Source: Pelagovum pacificum
GTDB taxonomy: Bacteria > Pseudomonadota > Alphaproteobacteria > Rhodobacterales > Rhodobacteraceae
Direction: 5' to 3'
Length of the DNA: 64,000 nucleotides
Assembly: GCF_016134045.1 (NCBI RefSeq)
Contig: NZ_CP065915.1
Coordinates: 1,116,001 to 1,180,000 of the forward strand
Shown: positions 1-8,116 of the stretch, piece after piece
Layout of the letters: each line of letters opens with the position of its first letter
How positions within the stretch are numbered: the stretch's first letter is position 1
The notes under the pieces: generated by a model
Databases searched by the model: none
Told to the model about the DNA's origin: nothing
Seen by the model: only the letters and a program-made list of their open reading frames with translations
Translations under genes and position numbers: made by a program

Positions 1-445
1 GCGGATCTTCGGGCGGCGTTGCGTTCTGCGCGGTGTCCTGCGGGGCCGGTGGCGGGGTGCGATCGGCCTCCGCGGCGTCCCGTGCGGCGACTTCGGCCTT
101 GGCATCGGCGTCGGCCTTGAGCGCCGCTGCCGCGTCCGCGCGGGCGGCGGCGGCGCGCGCCCTGTCGCGTGCGGCCTGCCGGGCGGCGTCGTCCGGGAGC
201 ATCCGAATGCCCCACGGTTTCAACGTGCGCTCCACCGGTGCGAGACTGCCGACTGCATCGGGGGACAGGCCGAGGCGGGCGGAGATGGTCGCTGCACCCT
301 GAGACGTCGACGCGGGCAGGGGCAGCGGAGTTTCGGGCGTTGGGTCGCGGGCAAGCGCCGTCGCGTCCGCGGTGGGGCGCTGGTCGGCGACGAGGACGGG
401 CGCCGCGATGGCCGGGCGAAAGGTGACCTCCAATCTGACCTCCAT
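1..445 (-). CDS. Partial alanine-rich hypothetical protein (N-terminal part)
   Basis: An open frame starts at an ATG at 445 on the minus strand and runs 148 codons off the left edge without a stop. Its third codon positions are GC-rich, as in the neighbouring real genes, which supports coding. The product has a proline/alanine-rich start, a short segment with LGLSPDAVGSL, then an Ala/Arg/Asp-rich stretch that looks like a charged helix, then a Pro-rich stretch. No signal peptide or known domain is recognised. No clear ribosome binding site precedes the ATG, so the start is uncertain. It lies downstream of and co-directional with the ABC operon, but an inverted repeat separates them. Confidence 0.5.
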   Translation of the reverse strand, partial: MEVRLEVTFRPAIAAPVLVADQRPTADATALARDPTPETPLPLPASTSQGAATISARLGLSPDAVGSLAPVERTLKPWGIRMLPDDAARQAARDRARAAAARADAAAALKADADAKAEVAARDAAEADRTPPPAPQDTAQNATPPEDP

Positions 446-537
446 CTGTGAAGGGTTACGGGGGCGTTGCTGTGGACAAAACTACAACGAGCGTTGGGCC
501 CGAGTCGTTAATGCGCCCCCGAAATCTTCACAGATGG
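442..537. repeat. Long imperfect inverted repeat between livF and the partial gene
   Basis: CCATCTGTGAAG at 442-453 is matched exactly by its reverse complement at 526-537. Inside these arms CGGGGGCG (459-466) pairs with CGCCCCCG (514-521). The two arms are about 25 bases with a loop of about 47 bases. It could be a transcription end structure for the liv operon or a paired operator. No T-run follows on either strand. Confidence 0.5.
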
Positions 538-554
538 TGAACCCCCGGTCAGGA

Positions 555-1328
555 TCAGATGGCGAGGTACTGGGCGCGCAACTTCTCGTCGTCGAGCACG
601 TCCTGCGCGGAGCCGTCGTAGACCACCTTGCCGATGTCGAGGATCACCGCGCGGTCGGCGAGCTTGAGCGCGGCGACCGCGTTCTGCTCGACGATGACGG
701 TGGTGATGCCCTGGTCGCGGATCAGCTCCAGAGTCTTGGCGATCTCCTGGACGATGACGGGGGCGAGCCCCTCGTAGGGTTCGTCAAGCAGCAGGACCTT
801 GATGTCCCGGCAGAGCGCGCGGGCGATGGAGAGCATCTGCTGCTCGCCGCCGGACAGCGTCACGCCTTCCTGGCGCCGCCGCTCGGCGAGGCGGGGGAAC
901 AGCTCGTAGACGCGGTCGAGCGACCAGCCGACGGGTGGGGCGATCTGCGCGAGCTGCAGGTTCTCCTCGACCGTGAGGCCGGGGATGATGCGACGGTCCT
1001 CGGGCACCAGCGCGATGCCGGCGCGCGCGGCCTCGTGAGCGCGCATCTTGTGGAGCGGCTGGTGGTCGAGCCAGATCTCGCCATGCCGCAGCGCGGGATC
1101 GTCGAGCCGGGCGATGGTGCGCAGGGTCGAGGTCTTACCCGCGCCGTTGCGGCCGAGCAGGGCGAGGATCTCACCCTCGTGGATGTCGAAGCTGACACCC
1201 TGAACGATGTAGCTTTCGCCGTAATAGGCTTCGATGTCCCAGACGCTCAGGTACTTGGCGTGGGTCGCGGCCATGTTGCGGTGGCGGTCGTAGGTGCCTT
1301 CGGCACGCAGCGTTTCGACGTTGGTCAT
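555..1328 (-). CDS. livF: Branched-chain type ABC transporter ATP-binding protein (LivF-like)
   Basis: This is one of two cytoplasmic ATPases that power the importer encoded by the upstream genes. Of 257 residues, the Walker A motif GRNGAGKT is at about 59-66, the signature LSGGE at about 158-162 and Walker B with LLLDEP at about 179-184, followed by the switch His/Gln region IVEQN. The first 25 residues are an extension not usual for LivF. The start at 1328 is supported by AGGAG seven bases upstream; an earlier in-frame start would overlap the preceding gene extensively. It is the last gene of the five-gene minus-strand operon, 11 bases after livG. Confidence 0.9.
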   Translation of the reverse strand: MTNVETLRAEGTYDRHRNMAATHAKYLSVWDIEAYYGESYIVQGVSFDIHEGEILALLGRNGAGKTSTLRTIARLDDPALRHGEIWLDHQPLHKMRAHEAARAGIALVPEDRRIIPGLTVEENLQLAQIAPPVGWSLDRVYELFPRLAERRRQEGVTLSGGEQQMLSIARALCRDIKVLLLDEPYEGLAPVIVQEIAKTLELIRDQGITTVIVEQNAVAALKLADRAVILDIGKVVYDGSAQDVLDDEKLRAQYLAI

Positions 1329-1339
1329 GGCAGCTCTCC

Positions 1340-2098
1340 TCAGACCTGTGCTTCGCCGAGATAGGCTTCGCGGACCTTCGGGTGGCCCTTGATGTTCTCC
1401 GGCGTCTCCTCGACCAGCGGCGACCCCTGGGCGAGCACGGTGATCCGCTCGGCCAGCGAGAAGACGACATGCATGTCGTGCTCGATGATGCACATGGTGA
1501 TGTCGCGCTTCTGCTTGATCTCCTTGAGCAGGTCGATCGTGTTGTTGGTGTCGGCGCGGGCCATCCCCGCCGTCGGTTCGTCGAGCAGCAGCAGGCGCGG
1601 GTTCTGCACGAGGCACATCGCCATCTCGAGCCGCCGCTTGTCGCCGCGCGAGAGCGAGGAGGCGAGCATGTCGCGCTTCTCGGCCATGTTGACGTCTTCC
1701 AGCATCGTCTCCGCCTGCTGGCGCAGGTCGCGTTCGCGGCTGACGCTTTCGAGCGCGTGCATCCGGAACGCGCCGTCGCGCTTGGCGAAGCAGGGGATCA
1801 TCATGTTCTCGATCACCGTGAGATCGGCGAAGATCTCGGGCGTCTGGAACACGCGGGAGATGCCCATCTGGTTGATCTCGTAGGGTTTGCGCCCCAGCAC
1901 CGACTGGCCGTCGAACATGACCGAGCCGCTGTCGGGGATCAGCTTGCCGACGAGGCAGTTGAGCAGGGTCGACTTGCCGGCGCCGTTCGGGCCGATGATT
2001 GCGTGGACTGTGTTCTCCTTCACGGAGAGGTTCACGTCGCCGAGCGCCTGCAGGCCGCCGAAGCGCTTGTTCACGCCTTTGACTTCAAGGATTCCCAT
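1340..2098 (-). CDS. livG: Branched-chain type ABC transporter ATP-binding protein (LivG-like)
   Basis: The second ATPase of the importer, 252 residues. Walker A is GPNGAGKS at about 36-43 and Walker B ends in LLLLDEPTAGM. The ABC signature reads LSRGDKR rather than the canonical LSGGxxR, so the second glycine is replaced by arginine. This is worth noting but probably tolerated in a heterodimer whose partner has LSGGE. The gene lies between the LivM-like permease and LivF with short gaps, as expected for a co-transcribed hydrophobic amino-acid/urea-type (HAAT) transporter. The substrate cannot be read from the ATPases. Confidence 0.9.
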   Translation of the reverse strand: MGILEVKGVNKRFGGLQALGDVNLSVKENTVHAIIGPNGAGKSTLLNCLVGKLIPDSGSVMFDGQSVLGRKPYEINQMGISRVFQTPEIFADLTVIENMMIPCFAKRDGAFRMHALESVSRERDLRQQAETMLEDVNMAEKRDMLASSLSRGDKRRLEMAMCLVQNPRLLLLDEPTAGMARADTNNTIDLLKEIKQKRDITMCIIEHDMHVVFSLAERITVLAQGSPLVEETPENIKGHPKVREAYLGEAQV

Positions 2099-2109
2099 GT
2101 CTCAGCTCC

Positions 2110-3384
2110 TCATTCGGCGGGTGTCTTGGAGGCATCGGCGGCGCGGCCTTCCCGCGACCGGCGGCGGCTGAAGAGCCGGCCGATCCGCTGGCCGCCCTCG
2201 ACGAGGCCACCGGGCAGGAAGATGACGACGAGCATGAAGAGGATGCCGAGCGTCAGGTGCCAGCCCTGGCCAACGAAGGGGTGGATCACCGCGATCAGCC
2301 CATTCTCGAGCCAGTCGGGCAGGGCGGCGAACCAGCCGTGCAGGACCCCGTCGTTGATCTTGGAGAAGATGTTCTCGAAGTACTTGATGAAGCCCGCACC
2401 GAGCACCGGGCCGATCAGGGTGCCCGCGCCGCCGAGGATGGTCATCAGCACGACTTCGCCCGAGGCGGTCCACTGCATCCGCTCCGCCCCGGCGAGCGGG
2501 TCCATGCAGGCCATCAGGCCACCGGCGAGGCCGGCGTACATGCCCGAGATCACGAAGGCGGCGAGCGTGTAGGGCCGCGAGTTCAGACCGGTGTAGTTCA
2601 TCCGGTTCTGGTTCGATTTCACGGCCCGCAGCATCATCCCGAAGGGCGAGCGGAAGATGCGGATCGCGAGGTAGAAGGCGACGATCATCACGACGGCACA
2701 GAGGTAGTAGCCGGCGTTGAAGTTGAAGGTCCAGAAGCTCTCCCCGAAGGCGCCGGGCAGGATCTGGGCGCTGCAGGTGGCGCCGTCGGTCGAGGCGGTG
2801 CCGCCGACCTTGAGCATGCAGCTCTCGCGCATCTCCAGCCCGAAGAGGTTGGTCGCCCCGGACGCGTTCGCACCGGCCAGGACCTGCGGATCGCTGGAAT
2901 AGACCTGAAGCCCCGTCTCACCGTTGGTGAGGTTCACGAAGTTCGGGTTGCCGAGCACCGAGTAGGCCAGCGCGAAGGACATCTGCGCGAAGGCGAGCGT
3001 CAGGATCGAGAAGTAGATGCCCGAGCGCCGCAGCGAGATGTAGCCGATCAGCACCGAGAAGGCGCCGGCGACGACCACCGACAGGACGATCGCGGGCAGG
3101 ACGTTGAAGCTGAGCAGCTTGAACATCCAGACCGCCGCGTAAGAGCCGACGCCGAGGAAGGCGGCGTGCCCGAAGGAGAGGTAGCCCGTCAGGCCGAACA
3201 GGATGTTGAAGCCGATCGCGAAGATGCCGAAGATCACGAAGCGCTGCATCAGGTCCGGGTAGCCGGCGTTGAACTGTGCGAGTCCCGAGGTCGCCGGGAA
3301 CGGGTTGAGCAGGATCGGCGCGCAGATCGTCATGATGACGACGATCAACAGCATGACGCTGTCCTTCTTGCCAAGTCCGAGCAT
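2110..3384 (-). CDS. livM: Branched-chain type ABC transporter permease (LivM-like)
   Basis: An inner-membrane permease of 424 residues with many hydrophobic helices and the LivM/LivH signature region [18 protein letters not shown] near residue 65. A hydrophilic insertion at about residues 155-230 carries two cysteines (within RESCML and GATCSAQ). It is predicted to face the periplasm, where the pair could form a disulfide. The C-terminus is a basic, Arg-rich cytoplasmic tail. It forms the translocation pore with the LivH-like protein encoded three bases upstream. Confidence 0.9.
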   Translation of the reverse strand: MLGLGKKDSVMLLIVVIMTICAPILLNPFPATSGLAQFNAGYPDLMQRFVIFGIFAIGFNILFGLTGYLSFGHAAFLGVGSYAAVWMFKLLSFNVLPAIVLSVVVAGAFSVLIGYISLRRSGIYFSILTLAFAQMSFALAYSVLGNPNFVNLTNGETGLQVYSSDPQVLAGANASGATNLFGLEMRESCMLKVGGTASTDGATCSAQILPGAFGESFWTFNFNAGYYLCAVVMIVAFYLAIRIFRSPFGMMLRAVKSNQNRMNYTGLNSRPYTLAAFVISGMYAGLAGGLMACMDPLAGAERMQWTASGEVVLMTILGGAGTLIGPVLGAGFIKYFENIFSKINDGVLHGWFAALPDWLENGLIAVIHPFVGQGWHLTLGILFMLVVIFLPGGLVEGGQRIGRLFSRRRSREGRAADASKTPAE

Positions 3385-3387
3385 GGC

Positions 3388-4419
3388 TTATTCCTCCATC
3401 ACGCCGCGGCGGCCGAGCAGGCCCCGGGGACGGGTGAGCAGAATGGCGATGGCGACGAGGTAGATGATGATCTGGTCGATGCCGGGGATGATGTCCTTGA
3501 TCCAGTTCATGGAGGCGAAGGACTGCAGGATGCCGAGCAGGAAGCCCGCCAGCACCGCTCCGGGCAGCGAGCCCATGCCGCCGACGACCACCACGACGAA
3601 GCTCAGGACGAGGAAGTCCATTCCCATGTGGTAGTTCGGCGAGTTGATCGGCGTGTACATCACCCCCGCGAGCCCCGCGACGGCGGCCGCGATGCCGAAC
3701 ATCAGCGTGAAGCGCTTGTCGATGTCGATGCCGAGCAGGCCCACCGTCTCGCGGTCCGCCATGCCGGCGCGGACGACCATGCCGAAGGTGGTGAACTGCA
3801 GGAAGGCGAAGACGCCGGCGATGATGAAGGCCGAGAAGAAGAAGTAGACCAGCCGCCAGTAGGGATAGATGATCGTGTTGGGGTCGAAGCCGAGCCAGAT
3901 ACCGAAGTCCAGGCTGCCGCGGAACACGTCCGGCGCGGGTGTCGGGATCGGGTTGGCGCCGTAGATTTCCTTGATGATCTCCTGAAGCACGATGGCGAGG
4001 CCGAAGGTCACGAGGATCTGGTCGGCGTGGGGGCGCTTGTAGAAGTGCTTGATGAGGCCCCGCTCCATCACGAAGCCGACGAGCAGCATCACGGGAATGG
4101 CCAGCAGGATGGCGATCGGCACGGCCCAGTCGATGATCGTGTTGCCGAGCGACTCGCCGAACCAGGTGGTCACGTAGGGCACGTCGACCTCGAGCGGGTT
4201 GCCGAGGAAATCGGTCCGGCTGTTGTCCACGGTGGTGTAGGACAGCGACAGCAGCTTGCTCATCGTCACCGCGCAAAAGGCGCCGATCATGAAGAGCGCG
4301 CCGTGCGCGAAGTTGACGACACCGAGGGTGCCGAAGATCAGCGTCAGCCCGAGCGCGATCAGCGCGTAGGCCGAGCCCTTGTCGAGACCGTTCAGGAATT
4401 GGAGGATGATGGCGTCCAT
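3388..4419 (-). CDS. livH: Branched-chain type ABC transporter permease (LivH-like)
   Basis: The second inner-membrane permease, 343 residues, with the family start LNGLDKGSAYALIALGL and the loop GMVVRAGMADRETVGLLGID that contacts the ATPases. A periplasmic loop at about residues 65-95 is longer than in E. coli LivH. The gene is separated from the binding-protein gene by a 70-base spacer that contains a strong hairpin (4453-4480). The two permeases are almost contiguous (3388/3384). Confidence 0.9.
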   Translation of the reverse strand: MDAIILQFLNGLDKGSAYALIALGLTLIFGTLGVVNFAHGALFMIGAFCAVTMSKLLSLSYTTVDNSRTDFLGNPLEVDVPYVTTWFGESLGNTIIDWAVPIAILLAIPVMLLVGFVMERGLIKHFYKRPHADQILVTFGLAIVLQEIIKEIYGANPIPTPAPDVFRGSLDFGIWLGFDPNTIIYPYWRLVYFFFSAFIIAGVFAFLQFTTFGMVVRAGMADRETVGLLGIDIDKRFTLMFGIAAAVAGLAGVMYTPINSPNYHMGMDFLVLSFVVVVVGGMGSLPGAVLAGFLLGILQSFASMNWIKDIIPGIDQIIIYLVAIAILLTRPRGLLGRRGVMEE

Positions 4420-4452
4420 GTCCCCGCCTTCGTGGATGGAGTTCCGGATGGT

Positions 4453-4480
4453 GTAGGATGGGGGCGGACCCCCATCCTAC
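4453..4480. repeat. Palindromic REP-like element downstream of the binding-protein gene
   Basis: GTAGGATGGGGG at 4453-4464 pairs perfectly with CCCCCATCCTAC at 4469-4480 around a four-base loop. A close relative with the same GTAGGATGGG core sits at 32147-32172, in the equivalent position of another ABC operon. Here it lies nine bases after the stop of the solute-binding-protein gene and before the first permease gene. Confidence 0.85.
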
Positions 4481-4489
4481 GGTCGGGCA

Positions 4490-5848
4490 TCAGGCGCCCG
4501 GGTTGCACTCGCCCAGTTCGCCGCCGGCGAACATCGGGTGGTCCTGCTCGTAGGTCACCTGGTCGACCGGGGTCGCCTCGACGATCTCGACGAGGTCGAA
4601 CTCGTTCTCTGGGTTCTCCTTGCCGCGCACGACGATGACGTCCTTGAAGCACTGGTGATCGTCCGCCCGGTAGAGCGTCGGGCCGTTGCCCATGCCGTCG
4701 AACTCGAACCCTTCGAGGGCTTCCACCACCGCACAGGGGTTAAAGGAGTTCGCCCGCGTCACCGCGTCGGCATAGAGCAGCGTCTGCACGTAGCAGGTGT
4801 GCGCGGCCTGGCTCGGCGGGAAGCCGTACTTCTCACCGAAGGACTGCACGAAGGCGTTGGTGCCGGCGTAGCGGTCGCCGAGCTCGTTCTCGAGCTTCCA
4901 GTCCCAGTTCTGGGAGCCGGGGATGCCCTTGATGTTCTCGCCCGCACCACGGGCCATCAGCTCGGAGTAGAGCGGCACGACGATCTCGAACTGCTTGCCG
5001 TTCGCCTGCGCTTCGCGGAGGCCGAACTGCACGGCGTTGGTGAGCGAGTTCACCATGTTGCCGCCGTAGTGGTTCAGGATCAGCACGTCGGCGCCCGAGT
5101 TCAGGACCGGCGCGATGTAGGACGAGAAGTCGGTCTCGGCCAGCGGCGTACGGACGTCGTTCACCGTCTCCCATCCGATTGCCTCGGTCGCGGCGGCGAT
5201 CGATTCCTGCTGCGTCCAGCCCCAGGTGTAGTCGGCGGTCAGGTGGTAGGCCTTGCGGTCGTTGCCGTAGAGGCTTTCCAGGACCGGTGCCATCGCGGCG
5301 GCGGACATGTAGGCGTTGAAGAAGTGGCGGAAGCCGTTGGCCTTGCGGTCCTTGCCCGTCGTGTCGTTCGAGTGCGTCAGGCCGGCCATGAAGATCACGC
5401 CCGCTTCCTGGCAGAGACCCTGCACGGCGACCGCGACGCCCGACGAGGAGCCGCCGGAGATCATGATCGCGCCGTCCTTCTCGATCATCGAGCGGGCGGA
5501 GGCGCGGGCGGCGTCCGACTTGGTCTGCGTGTCGCCGGTGACGTAGTTCACGCGGCGGCCCAGGATCCCGGTGCCGTCGAGGACCTTGGACGAGAAGGTG
5601 TTAAGCATCCCGCCGTCGCCTTCGCCGTTCAGGTGTTCGACCGCGAGTTCGAACGCGCGCAGCTCGTCCGCGCCTTCATCGGCATAGGGGCCGGTCTGGG
5701 GCACGTTGAAGCCGAGGGTGACTTCGCTGTCGCCGGGGGCGTTCAGGAAGCTTTCTTGTGCCCGCAGATACGTCGGCAGGGCCAGGCCCATGCCGGCCAC
5801 CGAGCCGGTCCTGAGTAGCCCGCGGCGGGTAAAATTGGATTTCGACAT
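4490..5848 (-). CDS. Tat-exported ABC transporter substrate-binding protein
   Basis: A periplasmic binding protein (type I fold, LivJ/AmiC-like) of 452 residues that captures the ligand for the LivHMGF importer. The N-terminus SNFTRRGLLRTG followed by a short hydrophobic stretch ending in LRAQ is a twin-arginine signal, so export probably needs TatABC (encoded at 37.5-39.1 kb). The mature part starts near VTLGFNVPQTGPYAD, the usual first strand and ligand loop. The ligand is not certain; the family binds branched-chain amino acids, amides, urea or short organic acids. It is the first gene of the operon and is divergent from the ScfR-like regulator. Confidence 0.88.
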   Translation of the reverse strand: MSKSNFTRRGLLRTGSVAGMGLALPTYLRAQESFLNAPGDSEVTLGFNVPQTGPYADEGADELRAFELAVEHLNGEGDGGMLNTFSSKVLDGTGILGRRVNYVTGDTQTKSDAARASARSMIEKDGAIMISGGSSSGVAVAVQGLCQEAGVIFMAGLTHSNDTTGKDRKANGFRHFFNAYMSAAAMAPVLESLYGNDRKAYHLTADYTWGWTQQESIAAATEAIGWETVNDVRTPLAETDFSSYIAPVLNSGADVLILNHYGGNMVNSLTNAVQFGLREAQANGKQFEIVVPLYSELMARGAGENIKGIPGSQNWDWKLENELGDRYAGTNAFVQSFGEKYGFPPSQAAHTCYVQTLLYADAVTRANSFNPCAVVEALEGFEFDGMGNGPTLYRADDHQCFKDVIVVRGKENPENEFDLVEIVEATPVDQVTYEQDHPMFAGGELGECNPGA

Positions 5849-6025
5849 GGATATCCTCCCTGTTTTGGTCCGGCGCGTTTCTCCTCAGAACGCGGTCCGG
5901 CGCGCTTTTCAGCGTGGACGGAGTATCGGGCGTCGGCGGAAAAATGATCAACAAGTGCCCGGTAGGCCCAATTTTTTCTGTAAATCTCTACACAGTGATG
6001 CGTTAATATTTGTAAAAGCGTTTTC

Positions 6026-6040
6026 TTGCTCATGCAGCAA
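6026..6040. promoter_or_regulatory. Dyad in the divergent liv/regulator promoter region
   Basis: TTGCT-CATGC-AGCAA is a perfect 5-5-5 dyad located 22 bases before the start of the XRE regulator. It lies in a 214-base divergent intergenic region that is notably AT-richer than the genes (for example around 5969-6025). It may be an operator for the regulator itself. The only support is symmetry and position. Confidence 0.35.
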
Positions 6041-6062
6041 AGCGACGGGAAAGGAGCCAGAC

Positions 6063-7385
6063 ATGCCGCAACGCCAGCTGACCGGCAGCCGCATCCGGTC
6101 GCGTCGGCTCGACCTCGGTCTGAGGCAGTCGGACCTTGCCCGCCTGGCCGGAATTTCCCCGTCCTATCTCAACCTTATCGAGCATAACCGCCGCCGGATC
6201 GCGGGGCGGTTGCTGAACGAGATCGCCCGCGCGCTGGAGGTGGAGACGGCCGCGCTGAGCGAAGGTGCCGAGGGCGAATTGGTCGAAAAGCTGCGCCGCG
6301 CCGCGGCACGTCCGGACCTTCGCGGGCGGCTCCGCGACCTTCCGGAGGACCATCGGGCAGAGGATTTCGCCGGTCGCTACCCGGGCTGGGCGGCGCTGGT
6401 CGGGGCGCAGGAGGACCGGATCTCCGCGCTCGAGGGGCGCGTTCGGGTGCTGTCGGACCGCCTCGCGCACGATCCGCAGCTCGCCGCATCGCTCCATGAG
6501 GTGATTTCCGCCGTCACCTCGATTCGCTCCACGTCGTCCATTCTCGTCGGGGGTGAGGAGGTCGACGCCGACTGGCAGAACCGTTTCCACCGCAACATCA
6601 ACGACGACGCTCTGCGGCTGGCCGAGAGCAGCACGACGCTGGTGCGTTACCTCGACAATGCCGACAGCGGGCAGGCGGCGCCCTTGTCCGCCGGGGAAGA
6701 GGTGGAGCTGTTCTTCGGTCATGCGGGTGGCCGGTTCGAGGCGATCGAGGCGGAGGGCGCGGCAGCCATTCCGGCACTGCTCGACGCGTCGGAGGAGTTG
6801 ACCTCGACCGATGCACGGGACGGCGCGACGCGGCGGCTGCTGCGCTACGCGGCCGATGCGGCGGCGCTGCCGCTGGAGGGCTTCGCGACGCTCGCGCGGG
6901 CGCGAAACTACGATCCCGTCCGGCTCGTCGCGGAGACCGGCGCGCCGTTCGACCGGGTGCTGCGTCGGCTCGCCAGCCTCCCGGCGGAGGAGGGGCATCC
7001 GCGCACCGGCCTCGCCATCTGCGACAGCGCGGGCGGGTTGCTGACCATGCAGCCGTTCGGGCAGGTGGCCTTTCCCACGACGAGCGCGGCCTGTCCGCTC
7101 TGGCCGATCTTCGCGGCGCTGTCGCGGCCCGGCCAGCCGCTGCGCGAGACGGTGGAGCTTCCGGCGCCCCGACAGCGTCGGCTCGTTGCGCACGCGATCG
7201 CGGTGCCGCTCGGCGCGCCGAGCTACGACCGGCCTTTCGGCCACGAGGCGACGATGCTCATCATGGCGGCCGACACGACGGAGGACACGCCCGCCCGGCC
7301 GGTCGGGCTGACCTGCCGAACCTGTCCGCGCGAGGCCTGCCCGGCCCGGCGCGAGCCCTCGATCCTCGGCGGTGCGCCCGCGTAA
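6063..7385 (+). CDS. XRE/ScfR-like transcriptional regulator (short-chain fatty acyl-CoA regulator family)
   Basis: A DNA-binding regulator of 440 residues. An XRE helix-turn-helix is at about residues 7-62 (RQSDLARLAGISPSYLNLIE). The C-terminal third resembles the ScfR (DUF2083) domain: CPLWPIFAALSRPG and a final cysteine cluster CRTCPREACPARR. In most ScfR proteins an IrrE-like HExxH region lies in the middle; here I find no HExxH, so that domain looks degenerate. AGGAG precedes the chosen ATG. Family members control acetate/propionate and glyoxylate-cycle genes through acyl-CoA. It is divergent from the liv operon and heads the sensory operon downstream. Confidence 0.8.
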   Translation: MPQRQLTGSRIRSRRLDLGLRQSDLARLAGISPSYLNLIEHNRRRIAGRLLNEIARALEVETAALSEGAEGELVEKLRRAAARPDLRGRLRDLPEDHRAEDFAGRYPGWAALVGAQEDRISALEGRVRVLSDRLAHDPQLAASLHEVISAVTSIRSTSSILVGGEEVDADWQNRFHRNINDDALRLAESSTTLVRYLDNADSGQAAPLSAGEEVELFFGHAGGRFEAIEAEGAAAIPALLDASEELTSTDARDGATRRLLRYAADAAALPLEGFATLARARNYDPVRLVAETGAPFDRVLRRLASLPAEEGHPRTGLAICDSAGGLLTMQPFGQVAFPTTSAACPLWPIFAALSRPGQPLRETVELPAPRQRRLVAHAIAVPLGAPSYDRPFGHEATMLIMAADTTEDTPARPVGLTCRTCPREACPARREPSILGGAPA

Positions 7386-7457
7386 GTCGCTTTTGACATC
7401 CCGCACGGGCACCCCGATACTGCACCGACGACCGGACCCCGTGGGGAGGAGAGGGGA

Positions 7458-7826
7458 ATGGGTAAGCGAGTTCTCGTGATCGAGGACGAACCCAACATCA
7501 TTGAAGCGATCAGCTTCGTCCTGTCTCGGGACGGATGGACGGTGCACACCCATTCGGACGGGGAGACGGCGCTCGACCGGCTGCTGTCCTATCCGCCCGA
7601 CGTGGTGATCCTCGACGTGATGCTGCCGGGCCGCAGCGGCTACGACATCCTGCAGGACATCCGCCGGACGGAGGCGCTCGCCCACCTGCCGGTGCTGATG
7701 CTGACCGCCCGTGGCCAGCTGAAGGACCGGGAGCTTGCGGAGCGGCTGGGCGTCGACCGGTTCCTGACCAAGCCCTTCTCGAACGCCGAAGTGCTGGAGC
7801 AGGTGCGAGAGCTGGCTGGGGCATGA
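7458..7826 (+). CDS. Single-domain response regulator (receiver only)
   Basis: A 122-residue CheY-type receiver. The acidic pocket is in VIEDEPN, the phospho-acceptor Asp is in VVILDVMLPG (about residue 53), the Thr is in VLMLTAR and the Lys in FLTKPFS. There is no output domain. A strong site (GGGGAGGAG) precedes the ATG. Its stop overlaps the start of the next gene (ATGA), and the kinase follows one gene later, so it is probably phosphorylated by the symporter-kinase. It must act through protein contacts, perhaps with the XRE regulator encoded just upstream. Confidence 0.9.
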   Translation: MGKRVLVIEDEPNIIEAISFVLSRDGWTVHTHSDGETALDRLLSYPPDVVILDVMLPGRSGYDILQDIRRTEALAHLPVLMLTARGQLKDRELAERLGVDRFLTKPFSNAEVLEQVRELAGA

Positions 7827-8116
7827 CCGGGCCGCCTCGGACGTCGACGTTCCTCGCCCGCGCGTCCTACCGGCGGCGGCGGATGCGGGACGCATCGCGG
7901 ATGCTGCCGATCTTCGGCACCGTCCTTGTGCTGGTGCCGCTGCTTCTGGCGGTCGGCGAGGGCGCGAAGACGAGCGCCGTTCTGATCTATCTCTTCGTGC
8001 TCTGGACCGTGCTGGTCGTCGTGGCCGCCCTTCTGTCGCGTATCCGCGAGGACGAGACGGATCCCCCCGGCCGAGACGGTCCACCGCCGCCGGCGGCGGA
8101 GACAGGGGGCGGCTGA
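7823..8116 (+). CDS. Small two-helix membrane protein of the sensory operon
   Basis: A 97-residue protein with a basic N-terminus (RASYRRRRMRDASRM), two hydrophobic segments (about residues 27-45 and 50-67), and a short acidic/Pro-rich tail. It is translationally coupled on both sides: ATGA overlap with the receiver gene and TGATG overlap with the symporter-kinase. That arrangement suggests a small partner subunit of the membrane kinase. No named family is recognised. Confidence 0.7.
   Translation: MTGPPRTSTFLARASYRRRRMRDASRMLPIFGTVLVLVPLLLAVGEGAKTSAVLIYLFVLWTVLVVVAALLSRIREDETDPPGRDGPPPPAAETGGG

Noticed and set aside
471..479. DnaA-box-like TGTGGACAA in the intergenic region left of livF
   Set aside because: A single near-match with no cluster, no AT-rich unwinding element and no replication genes adjacent; not enough for an origin.
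2257..4638. 793-codon open frame on the plus strand across livM/livH
   Set aside because: It is antisense to two clear permease genes, is rich in His/Asp/Arg/Glu as expected from reading high-GC coding DNA backwards, and has no recognisable domain.
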